This document shows, piece after piece, positions 33,679-44,559 of a stretch of 64,000 bases of DNA (position 1 is its first letter; each line of letters starts with the position of its first letter). Origin of the DNA: Neoceratodus forsteri (Eukaryota > Chordata > Ceratodontiformes > Ceratodontidae). The notes beneath the pieces were generated by a model, which saw only the letters and a list, made by a program, of their open reading frames with translations, made no database searches and had not been told where the DNA came from. Position numbers and translations under genes: made by a program. Location: contig CM057453.1 of assembly GCA_016271365.2 (NCBI GenBank), positions 1,075,159,001 through 1,075,223,000 on the forward strand. Direction: 5' to 3'.

Positions 33679-36352
33679 AAACCTTTTATATAGCACTGTA
33701 CTCTGTATGCAGGAGAGGATTACTCATTTCCATGGCCATAGTAGTACATATGCACATGCACGTGATCAGGTTAGCATCAGGGGATGCGGAATGACACTCA
33801 TCCAACCATGCTGTTCCCACATAGTGTAATGTTTAGCACTGTGCTAAACTTCTGAAAATGGTGCTCTAATTGACTAAAAGTCCTGGCCGATGCCTCTTAA
33901 GATGCAGAAAATAAACATAAAAGAGTTATCTTATCTGCCTCTTTATGTATTTTTTTTATTGTATTTTGCTTGCAAAACCTTTATCCGATTTCAAAACATT
34001 GTGGTGTGACTTAAAATGTTTATAACAAACTAGTTATAAAAGTTTTTTTTTCTTCTGTCATCTGAATGCTGTCTTTATTTACTTATAAAAACACGGTCTG
34101 GTGGGATGGCCTAGCAGCTTGGTGGTGACTGTAATGCCTACCATGCCAGTGGCCCAGTTTTGGGGGTGGACCCGGGTTGCACAGAGGTTAGCTGGGGGGA
34201 GATACAATCTAGCATCTCGGGGAATGTTCTCCTCTCAGGGAGGAGGAGTCCAACCACCCCGCTCTTCAACATCCACCTAGCTGAGGAGGGCTGGCAGGGC
34301 AGTGGAGTTGCATAAGTGGGAGGGCTCAGGCATGCACAAAGCAAGCATGTACCTTTATATGCAATTGCATAATTGCATGCTCGGTTCCCCAGGGGATGAA
34401 ACCAAAGGTAGAAACCCCCCAGTGGCAGAATGATCCAACAACCTGCCACAGCTTCTACACTACTAACCAGGCTCTGCTCCTGTCTGAATATGTGTCTCCT
34501 TGTCAGTGGCCCTCCCCCTCCTGGCCCCAACATGGCGGATGTGTGTGTGTGGGGATTTCAGAGCAGGTAAGTCCTGGGGATGGTGGATGATTGGGCTGGA
34601 GATGAAAGTGGGCAAGGGGGTTGCAGGGTGACTAAGTAGATAAAAATCTTTATGGAAAAAAACAGAAATAAAACAGTTTGAGAAGCTCAAACCCCAAAAC
34701 AGACTGTGAATGCCTCCAGTGAGGCATAATATTAAAGTTATTTCGTATAGAAAGATGCAAATTATATGTATATACCAGCTAAGATCCTGAAGAGAATTGA
34801 GCACTGAGAGATTGCAGCAAAAATATGTATTTTTGTTTCTTAACCAAGAAACTTTTATTAAACAAAACATTAAAATAAAAACCAAAACTAAATTAAAACA
34901 TAGTCCATAGAGTGCAAACTAGCAAAGCTTTTGGCTTACACTATTACAGTTCCTGCAGTGTTTCCCACATTCAGCTCAGATAAATTGCTGGACTAACACA
35001 TTAATTAATTACACATAAATCGGATCAAAAATTTAACTTGGAAAACTGCATGCAGCTCCCTATGTTTATGTTAGGAATATCCTAAGTATTAGCATCTCAT
35101 AAAAATGTTTTTGTAACAGTAAATTAAAGCAGCACTTATTTAAAAGTTATTTAACCACTCCTGGTTAAACAATTGGAAAAAAAAGAATAAACTACAGCAT
35201 TTTAAATTAGTTCTAAATGCTTCTTGTCACATCACAATGTTCTGAAATTTGATTAAAGGTGTGCAAGCAAAACAAGATGTAAAACCCCATAAAGAAGTAA
35301 AATAAGAGATAGCCTGTTTTGTTTACCTGCTCTGCAGCTTTAGACATCCTCTCATCAAGCCAGCAGCTCTCTGAATACAACAGGAAATGATTGCATGGGG
35401 CAGGCCATTCATGGGGGAGGGGTAGTTTCAGAATGTAGTCCATTTCAATATATAGTTTATTTGTTTCAGTATACAGTGTATGTGGATTTTTCAGTCTATA
35501 GTATATGCATTTTAATACATAGAGTATGTGTTTCCCCATGTAGTGTATTTGTTTCAGTATATAGAGTATGTGGATTTTTTAAACATACTGTGTATGTATT
35601 TCAATATGTAATATATTTCTTTCAGTATATAGAATCTGCAACATTTTTCAATAGATAGGGTAAGTGTTTTAATATATAGTGTATTTGTTTCAGTGTATAG
35701 TGTATGCAGATTTTTCAGTGCATAGTATATTTATTTCAATAGTGTATGTATTTCAATATAAAGTGTAAATGTTTCAATATATAGTGTATTTGTTTCAGTA
35801 GACAGTGTATGTGGATTTTTCAATGTGTAGTGTATGTATTTCAATAGATAGTGTATGTATTTCAATATGTTGTTTGTTTCAGTATATAGTGTATGCAGAT
35901 TTTTTCAATATATAGTGTATGTGTCGCAATGTATAGAGTTTCAGTAGATAGTTTATGTGGATTTTTCAGTCTGTAGTGTACGTATGTCAATAGGTAGTGT
36001 ATATGTTTCAGTACATAGTACATTTGTTTCAGTATATAGTGTATGTGGATTTTCAGTACTCAGTATGTGTATTTCAGTAGATAGTGTATGTATTTCACTA
36101 TATAATATAAGCATTTCACTATATAATGTATGTGTTTCACTAGACAATATATGCATTTCAGTATACAGTATATGTATTTCACTATATGATGTATATATTT
36201 CAGTAGATAGTGTGTGTGGTTCACTACATTGTGTATGCATTTCACCATATAATGTACATATTTCACTATATGATGTATGTATTTCACTACATAGTGTATG
36301 TGTTTTACTACACAGCCAGAGAGTCTGAATTATGTCCCTAATGGCTTGCCAT
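33679..36352 (-). repeat. Right terminal inverted repeat of the 31.6-kb element
   Basis: Complement of the left arm. Shared blocks read on the minus strand include TTTTACATCTTGTTTTGCTT, AATTTCAGAACATTGTGATG, CCTAAGTATTAG-type AT-rich parts, GAGCAGAGCCTGGTTAGTAG and GTGCATGTGCATATGTACT. The arm has its own small insertions, for example about 30 bp at 35,150-35,190. The outer tip is at 36,311-36,352. Confidence 0.85.
35420..36310 (-). repeat. 21-bp minisatellite, right arm (about 42 copies)
   Basis: The complement of the left-arm array. Units of TTCAGTAGATAGTGTATGTA type predominate. The heptapeptide-encoding frame (SEIHTLY, TEIYTSY) is again open on the minus strand over 35,953-36,240, differing from the left copy by substitutions and by whole 21-bp units. 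Confidence 0.9.
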
Positions 36353-36353
36353 A

Positions 36354-37383
36354 GAAAGGCAGCAGTTTTGCATTGTGAAAGCTTTCAAGGAAAGCATACA
36401 AGAATAGCAGTCTCAAATGCCTTGCTGAAAATGTTTGAGAATTGGGAGATAAGTAAACAGATATGCCATGTTACAATGTGTGATAGTGGGGCAAATATGA
36501 AAAAACCCTTTATTAACTGTGGCATTTACACAGCAGCTTTGGTTGCATCACTCATTTTCAGCTGTGCCTCCTTGATACATTGCTAAGCCAGTGTTCTGTT
36601 TCTGATGGTATAGTAAACAGGAGGAAACTTGTTGGACATTTTAAACCTTCAGCATCTGAAGTATCAAAACTTCACTGCATACAGACAGATCTTGGTCTGC
36701 CTAATGCACAGTTAGTTCAAGATATAATTACTAGATGGAACTCCAGTTTTTATATGTTAAAGCATCTAGCAGAAAAATAAAGAGATATACATGTTCACTG
36801 TGCTGAGGAGTCAAATACCACATCTCTCACATCTTGTCAATGGAACCTTGTTGAGACAGCTGTTAATTGGGACCGCCAAAAGAATTGAGCTCAAACACTA
36901 CCACCATTTTTGTGGTGTTACCAGTTGTGAGGGCTTTGGAAATGTACCCAAGCACAGAAGTGAGTGACGGGAATAAAAACAATGAAAGCTAACATACTAG
37001 ACTCAATATCCACAGGATTTACCAATGTTGAGTGTGAGCAGGGATATGCTGTATCCTGTGTGATGGACCCATGTTTTAAATTACACCCATTCAGTTCAGA
37101 TGCCAAGCATTATAATGTAAAAGTAGCCACACAGAGTATTGTTGAAAAAAGTTAACAGTGAAACTGAACTGAAATAAATCACCATTAATAAAGCCTGACA
37201 TTGTAGAGTCACCTGTCAAGACATGCAAAGTGGACCCTCTGTGGAGTTGTCGGGACAAAATAGTTGATGAGTCCCAATCTCCTGTATCATCTACTGCTGT
37301 GGATGCCGAGCTGTCTTTATACTTGTCAGAGACATGCATTCCACTTCTAGTGACCCAGCTGAGTGGTGCAAGAACAACTCAGT
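36354..37383 (+). pseudogene. hAT transposase, middle segment
   Basis: Continues the hAT gene after the large insertion: AAVLHCESFQGKHT (36,360-36,401) is the region after the first catalytic block, and HVTMCDSGANMKK (36,463) holds the second catalytic aspartate in the D-x-x-x-N-M pattern. IHC near 36,575 and GHFKPSASEVSKL near 36,636 follow. TRWNSSFYMLKHLAEK (36,733-36,777) is the well-conserved TRWNS block, and VMDPCFKLHPF (37,060-37,092) the DPRFK-type block. Stops at 36,778 and elsewhere and shifts near 36,585 and 37,340 break it. The last codons, DPAEWCKNNS, run to about 37,381. Confidence 0.85.
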
Positions 37384-38399
37384 GGGTCTGATTCTCAAAG
37401 CTCCTGGCACAGCGTAAGGGGCTTGCACCACAGTGAATGGTGCAAAGTTCCCCTTACTCAAAATGATGCCCTGGGAGCAGTTCTCAATGGCAGCCTGCAT
37501 CATCTGCAGGCTGCCTGCCCAAAATAGGGCTTGAGCCACCCATGCACCACAAAATGGGCTGCAACATGGCACTAGGAGCATGAGGCAGACATAAGCTGCC
37601 ACATCCCAGAAAGTGGGATTCTCAGAACTCTCCCAGAGGGAGAAATTCTAAGTGCTGTTAGACCAACCAGTGCTGGTCTTATGGTACTTAGAAATTTCTC
37701 ATCTGGGAGAGCTGACCTATTTGTGGCAATGTGCCATGGTCCCCCCTCCCCAGCCCCAATCACCCATTATAAAAAAGAAGGATCCCTGGTGGTCTAGCAG
37801 ACCCTCCTCCCTAATGTCCCCAAAAAATAATCTATGTTATACTTCCCTGGTGGACTAGTGGAATCCTGATCCCCAATTACTGCCGTATACATAAATAGTA
37901 AAATAAACCCCTCTCTGGTGAAACATAGAAACATAGAAACATAGAAGTTGACGACAGATAAGGACCGCAAGGCCCATCCAGTCTGCCCATTTCTTTTTCT
38001 ACTCTTATAAATGTGCCATCGGCCTTTTGCTCTGTCAGTGACCTATCTATTCATAGTCATTTGTATTGCTCTTTATGCCTATCCTATGCCTGTTTGAAGC
38101 CCTGCACTGTATTCATAGCCACCACTTCTTGTGGTAAGCCATTCATGCATCTACCACCTTCTGTGAAAAGAATTCTCACATTCCCTTAATCGCCTCCCTC
38201 TAATCTCATGCTGTGTCCTCTTGTCCTGCTATTTTTCTTATATTTAAACATGTTAGACTCTTTCACCTTGTTTATGCCCTTAAGGTGTTAAATGTCTCAA
38301 TCATATCACCTCTCTCCTCCTTTGCTCAAGGGTATACATATTGAGCTCCGTTAATCTGTCCTCATATGTCTTCTGATGCAGTCCCTGCACCATTTGGTT

Positions 38400-39590
38400 G
38401 CCCTTCTGGACTGCCTCAATTTGGTTAATGTCCTTGTGAAGGTGTGGCTTCCAATACTGCACACGCAGTACTCCAGATGGGGCCTAACCAATGTCTTGTA
38501 CAGAGGGATTACCTCCCTCTTACGACTTGTGATACCCTACTAATACATCCTAACACCCCTAGCCTTACCTACTGCTTTAGAGGTCTGCTTGATGATTTTA
38601 GGTCATCAGTGATGATGATGCCCAAGTCTCTTTCTTCCTTTGTGACTGCTAGCAACTCCTCCCCGCCTATAAGTGGCTTCAGGTTTCTCTTCCTATGTGC
38701 ATGATTTGCACTTTGCATTAAATCCCAGTTGCCACTCTTCTGACCATTCTGCTAGTTTATCCAGATCTCTTCTCATTCTGCCCACCCCATCTGGATCATC
38801 TACTCTGTTGCAGATCTTGGTGTCATCTGCAAACAGACAAGCTCTTACCCTCTAGTCCATCTGCGAGGTCACTAATGAAGATGTTGAATAGACTGGCCCC
38901 AGGACTGATCCCTGAGGTACCCCACTTGTGACTTGCATCTCTTCTGACTGTATACCATTTACCACCACTCTCTGTTTTCTGCCAGTCAACCAGTTTGCCA
39001 CCCAGTTGACCAACTTCTGACCCACCCCAGCCTACCTAGCTTATTTATCAATCTTCTATGTGGAACAGTGTCAAAAGCTTTGCTGAAGTCAAGGTAGGCG
39101 ACATCAACTGCTCCCCTTGGTCCACCACTCTGGTTACCCAGTCAAAGAAATCTATGAGATTAGTTTGACAGGACCTTCCTTTGTAAACCCATGCTGTCTT
39201 GGATCCTGTGCCCCTATGGATTCCAGGTGTTGCACTATCCTTTCCTTAAGGAGTGCCTCCATAATCTTGCCCACTACTGAGGTAAGACTGACCGGTCTGT
39301 AGTTCCCCGCCTCCTCCCTGCTACCACTCTTGTGGGGGATCACATGAGCCCCTTCTCCAGTCTTCTGGGACCTCTCCTGTGCTCAGAGACTCACTAAACA
39401 ATTCTGCTAAGGCTCTGCTAGTTCCTCCTTTAGCTCCTAAGTACCCTGGGATGTATGCCATCAGGTCCCATTGCCTTATCCACCCTGAGCTTAGCAAGCT
39501 CTTGTAGGACCCTTTCTTTTGTGAAGGAGTAGTGCTCACCTCCTCCTGCTGTGTCCATGATGTTGAGCTGTGGGCCCTGCCCTACCTTCT
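38400..39590 (-). pseudogene. CR1 reverse transcriptase (minus strand, decayed)
   Basis: Read on the minus strand: ELFSESLSTGEVPEDWRRG (about 39,400), MIPHKSGSREEAGNYRPVSL (39,343), TSVVGKIMEALLKERIVQHL, then GAQDPRQHGFTKEGPVKL (about 39,210). Motif A codons with FSKAFDTVPH lie near 39,075 and VPQGSVLGP-type codons near 38,920. FVCLQMTPRS-type codons near 38,840 are a shifted FADD box. Frameshifts separate most blocks. Confidence 0.75.
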
Positions 39591-40159
39591 TCAGTAAATA
39601 CTGAGCAAAAGTATCTATTTAGGATAGATGCCTTTACAGGGTCCTCCTCCTCACATGCTCCTTTTCTCCATTGCTTAGCAATACCCTCTCTGACTTTCTC
39701 CTTTCACTAATGTATCTATAGAAAGTCTTGTCACCTTCTTTACTGTCCGTGCTAGTGTTTCCTCAGTTTGGGACTTTGCCTGCCTTACTGCCTTACCTGC
39801 TTCCCTTAGGGCAGTTTGGTATGCCTCCCATCTTCATCCCGCTGTGTTCCTTATATTTTCTGAAGGCCAGCCTTTTGCTCTGACCTTTCTGCTACTGTAT
39901 TTGAGAACCAAAGTGGTTTCCTTCTTCTTTACACTTCCTTTCTGTCTAACACAATGGGATGTTGCTTCAAGTATTGTATCCTAATGCTTGCCCACTTTGC
40001 CTGTACTCCTCACCTGTGTTTCTTTTGCCAGGGCTAGCTTAACTCTGTTGGCCATCTTATCAAAGTCAGCTCCTCTGAAGTCCCATATTTTTGCCTTGAA
40101 TGGGATGATTTAGATGTAGTAGCCAAATTGAACCATACCATGTGATGGTCACTGGCCCC

Positions 40160-40820
40160 AGGTGACCTTCTACCTGGAGATCTGTGATCCTTCTTTGTTA
40201 GTCAGTACTAGATCTAGGATAGCCCTGTCTCTTGTGGGTTGCTGTACCAGTTGTTTGAGGCCCTCCCCTGCAGGAATCCACTATGTGTCTAGTTCTGGCC
40301 GATGTTCCTGCTGGTATTGACCAATCTGTATCTGGCATGTTGAAGTCTCCCATTATCAGAACCTCCCTTTAGCTGTCATGTTTTGTATATCTTCTAACAG
40401 TAATGTGTCTATGTCCTCCCTCTGGTCTGGGGCCTGTAGACAACCCCAGTTCTTATGGCTGTCCCATTTCCTGTTTCCAGGGTGACCCACAGTTCTTCTG
40501 GCTCATTATGTGTATTCTGAATTTCTGTAGCTTTGATATTTTCATTAACATACAGGGCCACTCCTCCCCTTTTGCACCTCGGTCTCTTCTGAACAATACA
40601 TAGCCAGGTACTGAAGTCTCCCAATGTGGTTACTGGTAAACCACGCCTCACTAATTGCTACTATGTCCAGTTTAGCCTCTGACATTATTGCCTGCAGGTC
40701 TGGGATCTTATTTCCCAGGCTGTGAGCATTTGTGTACATGATTTTCCATTGGCCAGATTTTGGTGTGTTAGTTGTTGGGTGAAGTTTGGCATTACCCCTG
40801 TGCATCGTATGGGGAGACAA
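40160..40820 (-). pseudogene. CR1 endonuclease domain (minus strand)
   Basis: MYTNAHSLGNKIPDLQAIMS (40,736 down) is the typical CR1 endonuclease start. EAKLDIVAISEAWFTSNHIG, GGVALYVNENIKATEIQN, LWVTLETGNGTAIRTGVVYR (about 40,470) and a MGDFNMPD-like block near 40,345 follow. SDHHMVWFN-type codons lie near 40,140. There are two open pieces with a shift between them. Confidence 0.8.
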
Positions 40821-42193
40821 ACCTTTTTTCTTACCTGGTGATGCAAATGAACGGCAAACACGCTGGTGGGTTAGCGTACCCCCCTCCCTGATGTCCCCAT
40901 GAAATAATTATATATTTTAATTCCCTGGTGGACTAGTGGATCTCCCAATCCCTGCTCCCCAATGTCCCAAAGAAATAATGTATTATAATTCCCAAGTGAC
41001 CTAGGGGCCCCCTCCCAGCTCCAATCCCTCATTATGCCATATTATCACATCATTGGTGGTAAAGTGGACCCCACCCCCTCACCCTGGTAGGCAGTGTTCC
41101 ACCACCCCACTCCTCCCCCATTGCCAGACTGAGCCAGCGACTGGCCCAACCCACTGCTAACCACCACAACCAGCCGCTGACTGAGCTCTTAATGAGTGCT
41201 GTATTGTATTCAATACACGCTCATTGATTGACAGCTCATGGTCAATCAATAAGCGCATACCGAATACAGTACAGTGCTTAATGAGAGCTCAGTCAGTGGC
41301 TGGCTGTGGTAGTGAGCAGTGGACTATGCTAGTTGCTGGCTCAGTTTGGGGATGGGGGAAGCAAGGTAGTGGGACACTGCCTGCTGGGGGGTCCACTATA
41401 CCACCAATGATGTGATAATATGGCATTACGAGGGATCGGGGCTTGGGGGGTGCTAGATCACCAGGAAATTATAATACATAAATATTTCCTGGGGACATCA
41501 GGGAGGGGGGTCTGCTTGTCCACCAGGAAGGGGTTTATTTAACTTTTTATGTAAATGATGGTAATTGGGGATCAGGGAGGGGTCCACTATTCCACCATGG
41601 AATTATAATATATGATTATTTCTTGGGGACATCAGGGAGGAGGGTCCACTGGTCCACCAGAGAGGGGTTTATTTTACTATTTATGTATACAGCGGTAATT
41701 GGGAATCAGGGGGTCCACTAGTCCACCAGGGAATTCTAATACATGATTAATTTTTGGGCACATCGGGACGGAGGTTCCGCTAGTCCACCAAGGAGGGGTT
41801 TATATTACTATTTATGTATATGGAGGTAACTGGGGATCCGGGGGGTCCACTAGCCCACCAGGGAATTATACTACTTACTTAGGTTTTGGAGACATCAGGG
41901 CTGGGATGGTCCACTAGACCATCAGGGACAACTTCAATTGTACTAACGGGATCGGATCTGGAGGGCCGAGAGTGTCCTAGATTGGCACACAGCAGCGCCA
42001 CAGCTTGCAGCAGTTCTCCAAATGTGCTGCATGTTTGGCGCATGGCCAGGGTTAATACAAGCTGAGAGACTCTGTTGCCGGGACCCTGCCCAATAGAGAA
42101 TTCAGCGAAGGGTCCCTGGAGCACCCAGCATTGATGCAAGCTGCTGTTTGCAGCAACTTGCAACAATCTAAGGCCCCTTTGAGAATCGGGCCC

Positions 42194-42420
42194 TGTGTGT
42201 CTTAATAATTTAGCTGCCACTGCAAGATAATTTTTATCAGCCCCACCAAGAAGTATCCCATCTGAGAGATTATTTAGTACTGTGAGAGACATATACAGCA
42301 TGCTGAACATAGATGCAAGATATTACCTGAGAATGCTGAAAGACTTATTTTTAAAAAATGTAATTTACCCATGGTCAGCCGCAAGTATTGATCACTGTAC
42401 TGCTGCAAATGTTCACAGTT
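42194..42420 (+). pseudogene. hAT transposase, C-terminal dimerisation segment
   Basis: The frame VCLNNLAATAR continues WCKNNS from 37,381 with the spacing usual for the hAT C-terminal domain (W to the A-R pair). It is followed after one stop by FLSAPPRSIPSERLFSTV (42,232-42,285), the hallmark SERxFS block, and YYLRMLKDLFLKN (42,323). It ends near 42,420. One TAA and the loss of the third catalytic region make it inactive. Confidence 0.85.
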
Positions 42421-42715
42421 TTCATAGTCTGAACAATTTTGCTGCTTAATTCTTTAGTGCAATCTTACTAAACATGTACAGTATGTACTGTATATGCTGC
42501 TAAATATTTGTCTCAGGGTATGTTATGCTGCTATACATTTGCCTCATTTGCCCAGGTTTATAAGCTCCTTTAGGTCAATTTACTAACATATGCAAAATTT
42601 ACTGAATATACTGCTAAATATCTGTCCTGCTGTATGATATGATGCTGGATGTATGCTGCTAGATATTTGCACAAGTTTATATGCTGCTATAACATTGCAA
42701 CATAACATAACATTA

Positions 42716-42862
42716 GGAAAGGCAATATAGTGCAGTGGTTTAAGGCTCTGAGCTGTAAATCTAGTGATATACAGCAGAAGAGACCTGGGTTTAAATCCTA
42801 CAGCTTCCACTTGCATACTGTATGACCCTGCGTAAGTCACTTAACTTTACTGTGCTTCCCAG
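42716..42862 (+). mobile_element. MIR-like CORE-SINE
   Basis: An A-box-like TAGTGCAGTGGTTTAAGG and a B-box-like CTGGGTTTAAATCC are followed by TGACCCTGCGTAAGTCACTT and AACTTTACTGTGCTTCC, the hallmark core of MIR/CORE-SINEs (TGACCTTGGGCAAGTCACTT in MIR). It lies in the 3' untranslated part of the hAT. Not a functional tRNA: the cloverleaf cannot be formed. Confidence 0.85.
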
Positions 42863-43123
42863 GTTGCACCGGTCAAAAAGCTTTCAGCTTAATGTGCGAC
42901 TCCTGGTCAAACAACTGAGAGAGAAAAAAAACACTGTAACTACTTTATTGTTCATTCAATGCTTGCTCTTTCAATAAGCAAGAGAAAGCAATTAATTTAA
43001 AAATAAATCCATATGTCTTGTCTTATGTGTGTTCATTCATTATTCTTATTCATCGAATAATGTAAGCTAGTATTCGGTATTCAGTTGAATAGTAGAAATC
43101 AATATTCATCTCATCGCTAGTAC

Positions 43124-43249
43124 AGTATTTACAGTGTTAGAAGATGGGCTGCTCATAGAGTGTGGTATCAGGGCCTGAGAAGCAGAGGGCAGCAGAGCAA
43201 GGGTAGGAATAGCATTGGAGGAAACAGTGTTCATGAGACCCAGGGCCCT
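43124..43249. other. hAT right flank
   Basis: AGTATTTAC (43,124-43,132) matches the left flank. The rest may be the upstream part of the CR1 that follows, but no motif is readable. Confidence 0.4.
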
Positions 43250-43439
43250 AAAAGTGAATTAGAAAAGTGAATTGAGCAATCAGTTTAAATGCTTCATTGG
43301 CAAGCTTTTAAACTAGTCAAAGGGGGGCACTGATAAGCAGCAGGAAAATCCCAGCCTCTCCCTACAAAACAGGGTACTAAATGAGAAAAAAACCGAGGTA
43401 GAAAGGTCAGTGGGGGATGCTGCAACAGAAGGTAAAGCC

Positions 43440-44160
43440 ATCAAAAAATGGAGAGCAATGAGTACCAATGCCCGTAGTCTGGGTAACAAGCTTCCTGAAT
43501 TAGTGGCCTTGATGGAGGAGGAATATCTGGATATCGTGGCAGTCACAGAAACATGTACACACAAAACCATGACTGGGACGTAAACATACCAGGATACACT
43601 ATCTACAGGAGGCACAGGGAGGGTAAAAGAGGAGGAGGAGTAGCCTTTACATAAGGGAAGGAATAAAAGCAACAGAACAAAAGGGTAAACAGGGAGGAGA
43701 AGAAGCACTGTGGGTAAATTTGAGACAGGCAATGGCATCACAATCCGCACAGGGGTTGTATACAGACCTCCTTCTCAGGGGGAGGAAATGGACAAGGAAA
43801 TGATAGAAAGTATACTTAGAATGGCAGAAAAAGGGGAGATATTGCTGATGGGTGATCTGAATATGCCAGATGTTAACTGGAGTGCAGTTGCAGCAGCCAC
43901 TTCGAAGAGTGGAGTTATTCTAGATGCCCTACAGGGGGCATGCCTTAGACAACTAGTATTGGAGCCCACTCGAGAGGGAGCAATCTTAGACCTGATTTTC
44001 TCAAATGGAGATGGAGAGAAGATCACAGATGTGAAGTGGGTAGCCATCTGGGAACTGGCCATCAGAACAGTATGGTTTACAATAAACACAGCAATAGAGC
44101 AAGTTACACAAAGGCAAAAGTACTGGACCTTAGGAGGGCTGACTTTGCTAAATGGGTGAG
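43440..44160 (+). pseudogene. CR1 endonuclease domain
   Basis: MSTNARSLGNKLPELVALME (43,460), YLDIVAVTET (43,526), then a frameshifted part to 43,700. The open frame 43,710-44,159 carries RTGVVYRPPSQGEEMDKEM (43,751), EILLMGDLNMPDVNWSA (43,836, catalytic GDLN), LDALQGACLRQLVLEPTREG (43,922) and ILDLIFSN (43,985). The SDH box has become AIRTVWF (44,062), so the catalytic histidine region is lost. Confidence 0.85.
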
Positions 44161-44559
44161 TGCCTAGGAATGCACTAGCAAATGGGCAGGAAGGAGGGTG
44201 GAAGAACAATGGGAATAATAAAACTGCCATCACAGAGGTAACGAGCCTTTGTGTGAAGCAAATAAACAAAACAAAACGATGTAAGAAACCACTATGGTTC
44301 TCAAAGGAAGTGGCAGTGAAGGTTCAAGAGAAAAGAAAGCATCTAGCAAGTACAAGGAATCGTAGAAGGAGCAGGACAGAGAACTGTATCAGTTAAAGCA
44401 AAAGGAGGCTGGAAGGCAGTCAGAACAGCAAAGGCCCAAACTGAGGAAAAGATAGCCAACTCAGTTAAGTAGGAGATAAAACCTTTTATAGGTACGTCAG
44501 GAGCGAAGGAAGACCAAGGAGGGATAGTGAGGCTTAATAAAGGGAGGGAGGGTGGGCAG

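Larger units (their letters stand above)
4741..36352. mobile_element. 31.6-kb element with about 2.7-kb terminal inverted repeats, inserted in hAT transposase
   Basis: Left end 4,741 reads ATGACAAGCCATTATGG; the right end read inwards from 36,352 reads ATGGCAAGCCATTAGGG. Homology between the arms continues inward to about 7,545 and 33,679. The flanks are AGAAAGGT (4,733-4,740) and AGAAAGGC (36,353-36,360), an 8-bp duplication with one difference; a 6-bp exact duplication (GAAAGG) with ends one base further out fits equally well. With one target copy the hAT codons read SEFHRK-AAVLHC in frame. The interior is mostly later LINE, SINE and satellite insertions; no transposase belonging to this element was found. 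It is probably a non-autonomous fold-back element; the superfamily is unassigned. Confidence 0.8.
37921..40855 (-). mobile_element. CR1 LINE, 5'-truncated, minus strand
   Basis: The 3' end is at 37,921 with three ACATAGAAACATAGAA tail units and GACAGATAAGGACCG. RT and endonuclease follow upstream. It is flanked by CTGGTG on both sides (37,915-37,920 and about 40,867-40,872), a plausible short target duplication, and splits the left arm of the fold-back element. Length 2.9 kb; the 5' end lies at the start of the endonuclease. Confidence 0.8.
37384..42193. mobile_element. Fold-back element inserted in hAT transposase, split by CR1
   Basis: Ends are inverted: GGGTCTGATTCTCAAAG (37,384) and CTTTGAGAATCGGGCCC (42,177-42,193). 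The arms contain tandem units with CCCTGGTGGACTAGTGGA, CCCTGATGTCCCC and ATACATAAATAGTAAAATAA, on the plus strand at 37,780-37,920 and 40,865-41,060 and inverted at 41,390-41,940. The centre is a hairpin near 41,236 (CATTGATTGACAG against GGTCAATCAAT). Without CR1 the element is about 1.9 kb and has no coding capacity. The target duplication cannot be resolved because the right flank is GTGTG. Confidence 0.8.
3515..43123 (+). mobile_element. hAT DNA transposon (about 3.2 kb, split by two insertions)
   Basis: The element is recognised by a decayed hAT transposase in three segments in the same orientation (4,190-4,738, 36,354-37,383, 42,194-42,420) and by matching ends. The left end carries GATGGGACAAATATTC and the right end, read on the minus strand, GATGAGATGAATATT. 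Flanks share AGTATTTAC. Removing the 31.6-kb and 4.8-kb insertions leaves about 3.2 kb, a normal hAT length. A MIR-like SINE sits in its 3' untranslated part. The terminal inverted repeats are imperfect, so exact ends could move by a few bases. Transposase of this class cuts and pastes DNA with an RNase H-like DDE catalytic core and dimerises through its C-terminus. Confidence 0.75.

Noticed and set aside
4741..36352. Polinton/Maverick or giant viral integration
   Set aside because: No polymerase, integrase, capsid or protease frame; ends lack AG/CT; all RTs found belong to non-LTR LINEs nested inside.
42716..42800. tRNA gene
   Set aside because: tRNA-related head of a CORE-SINE followed by the SINE core.
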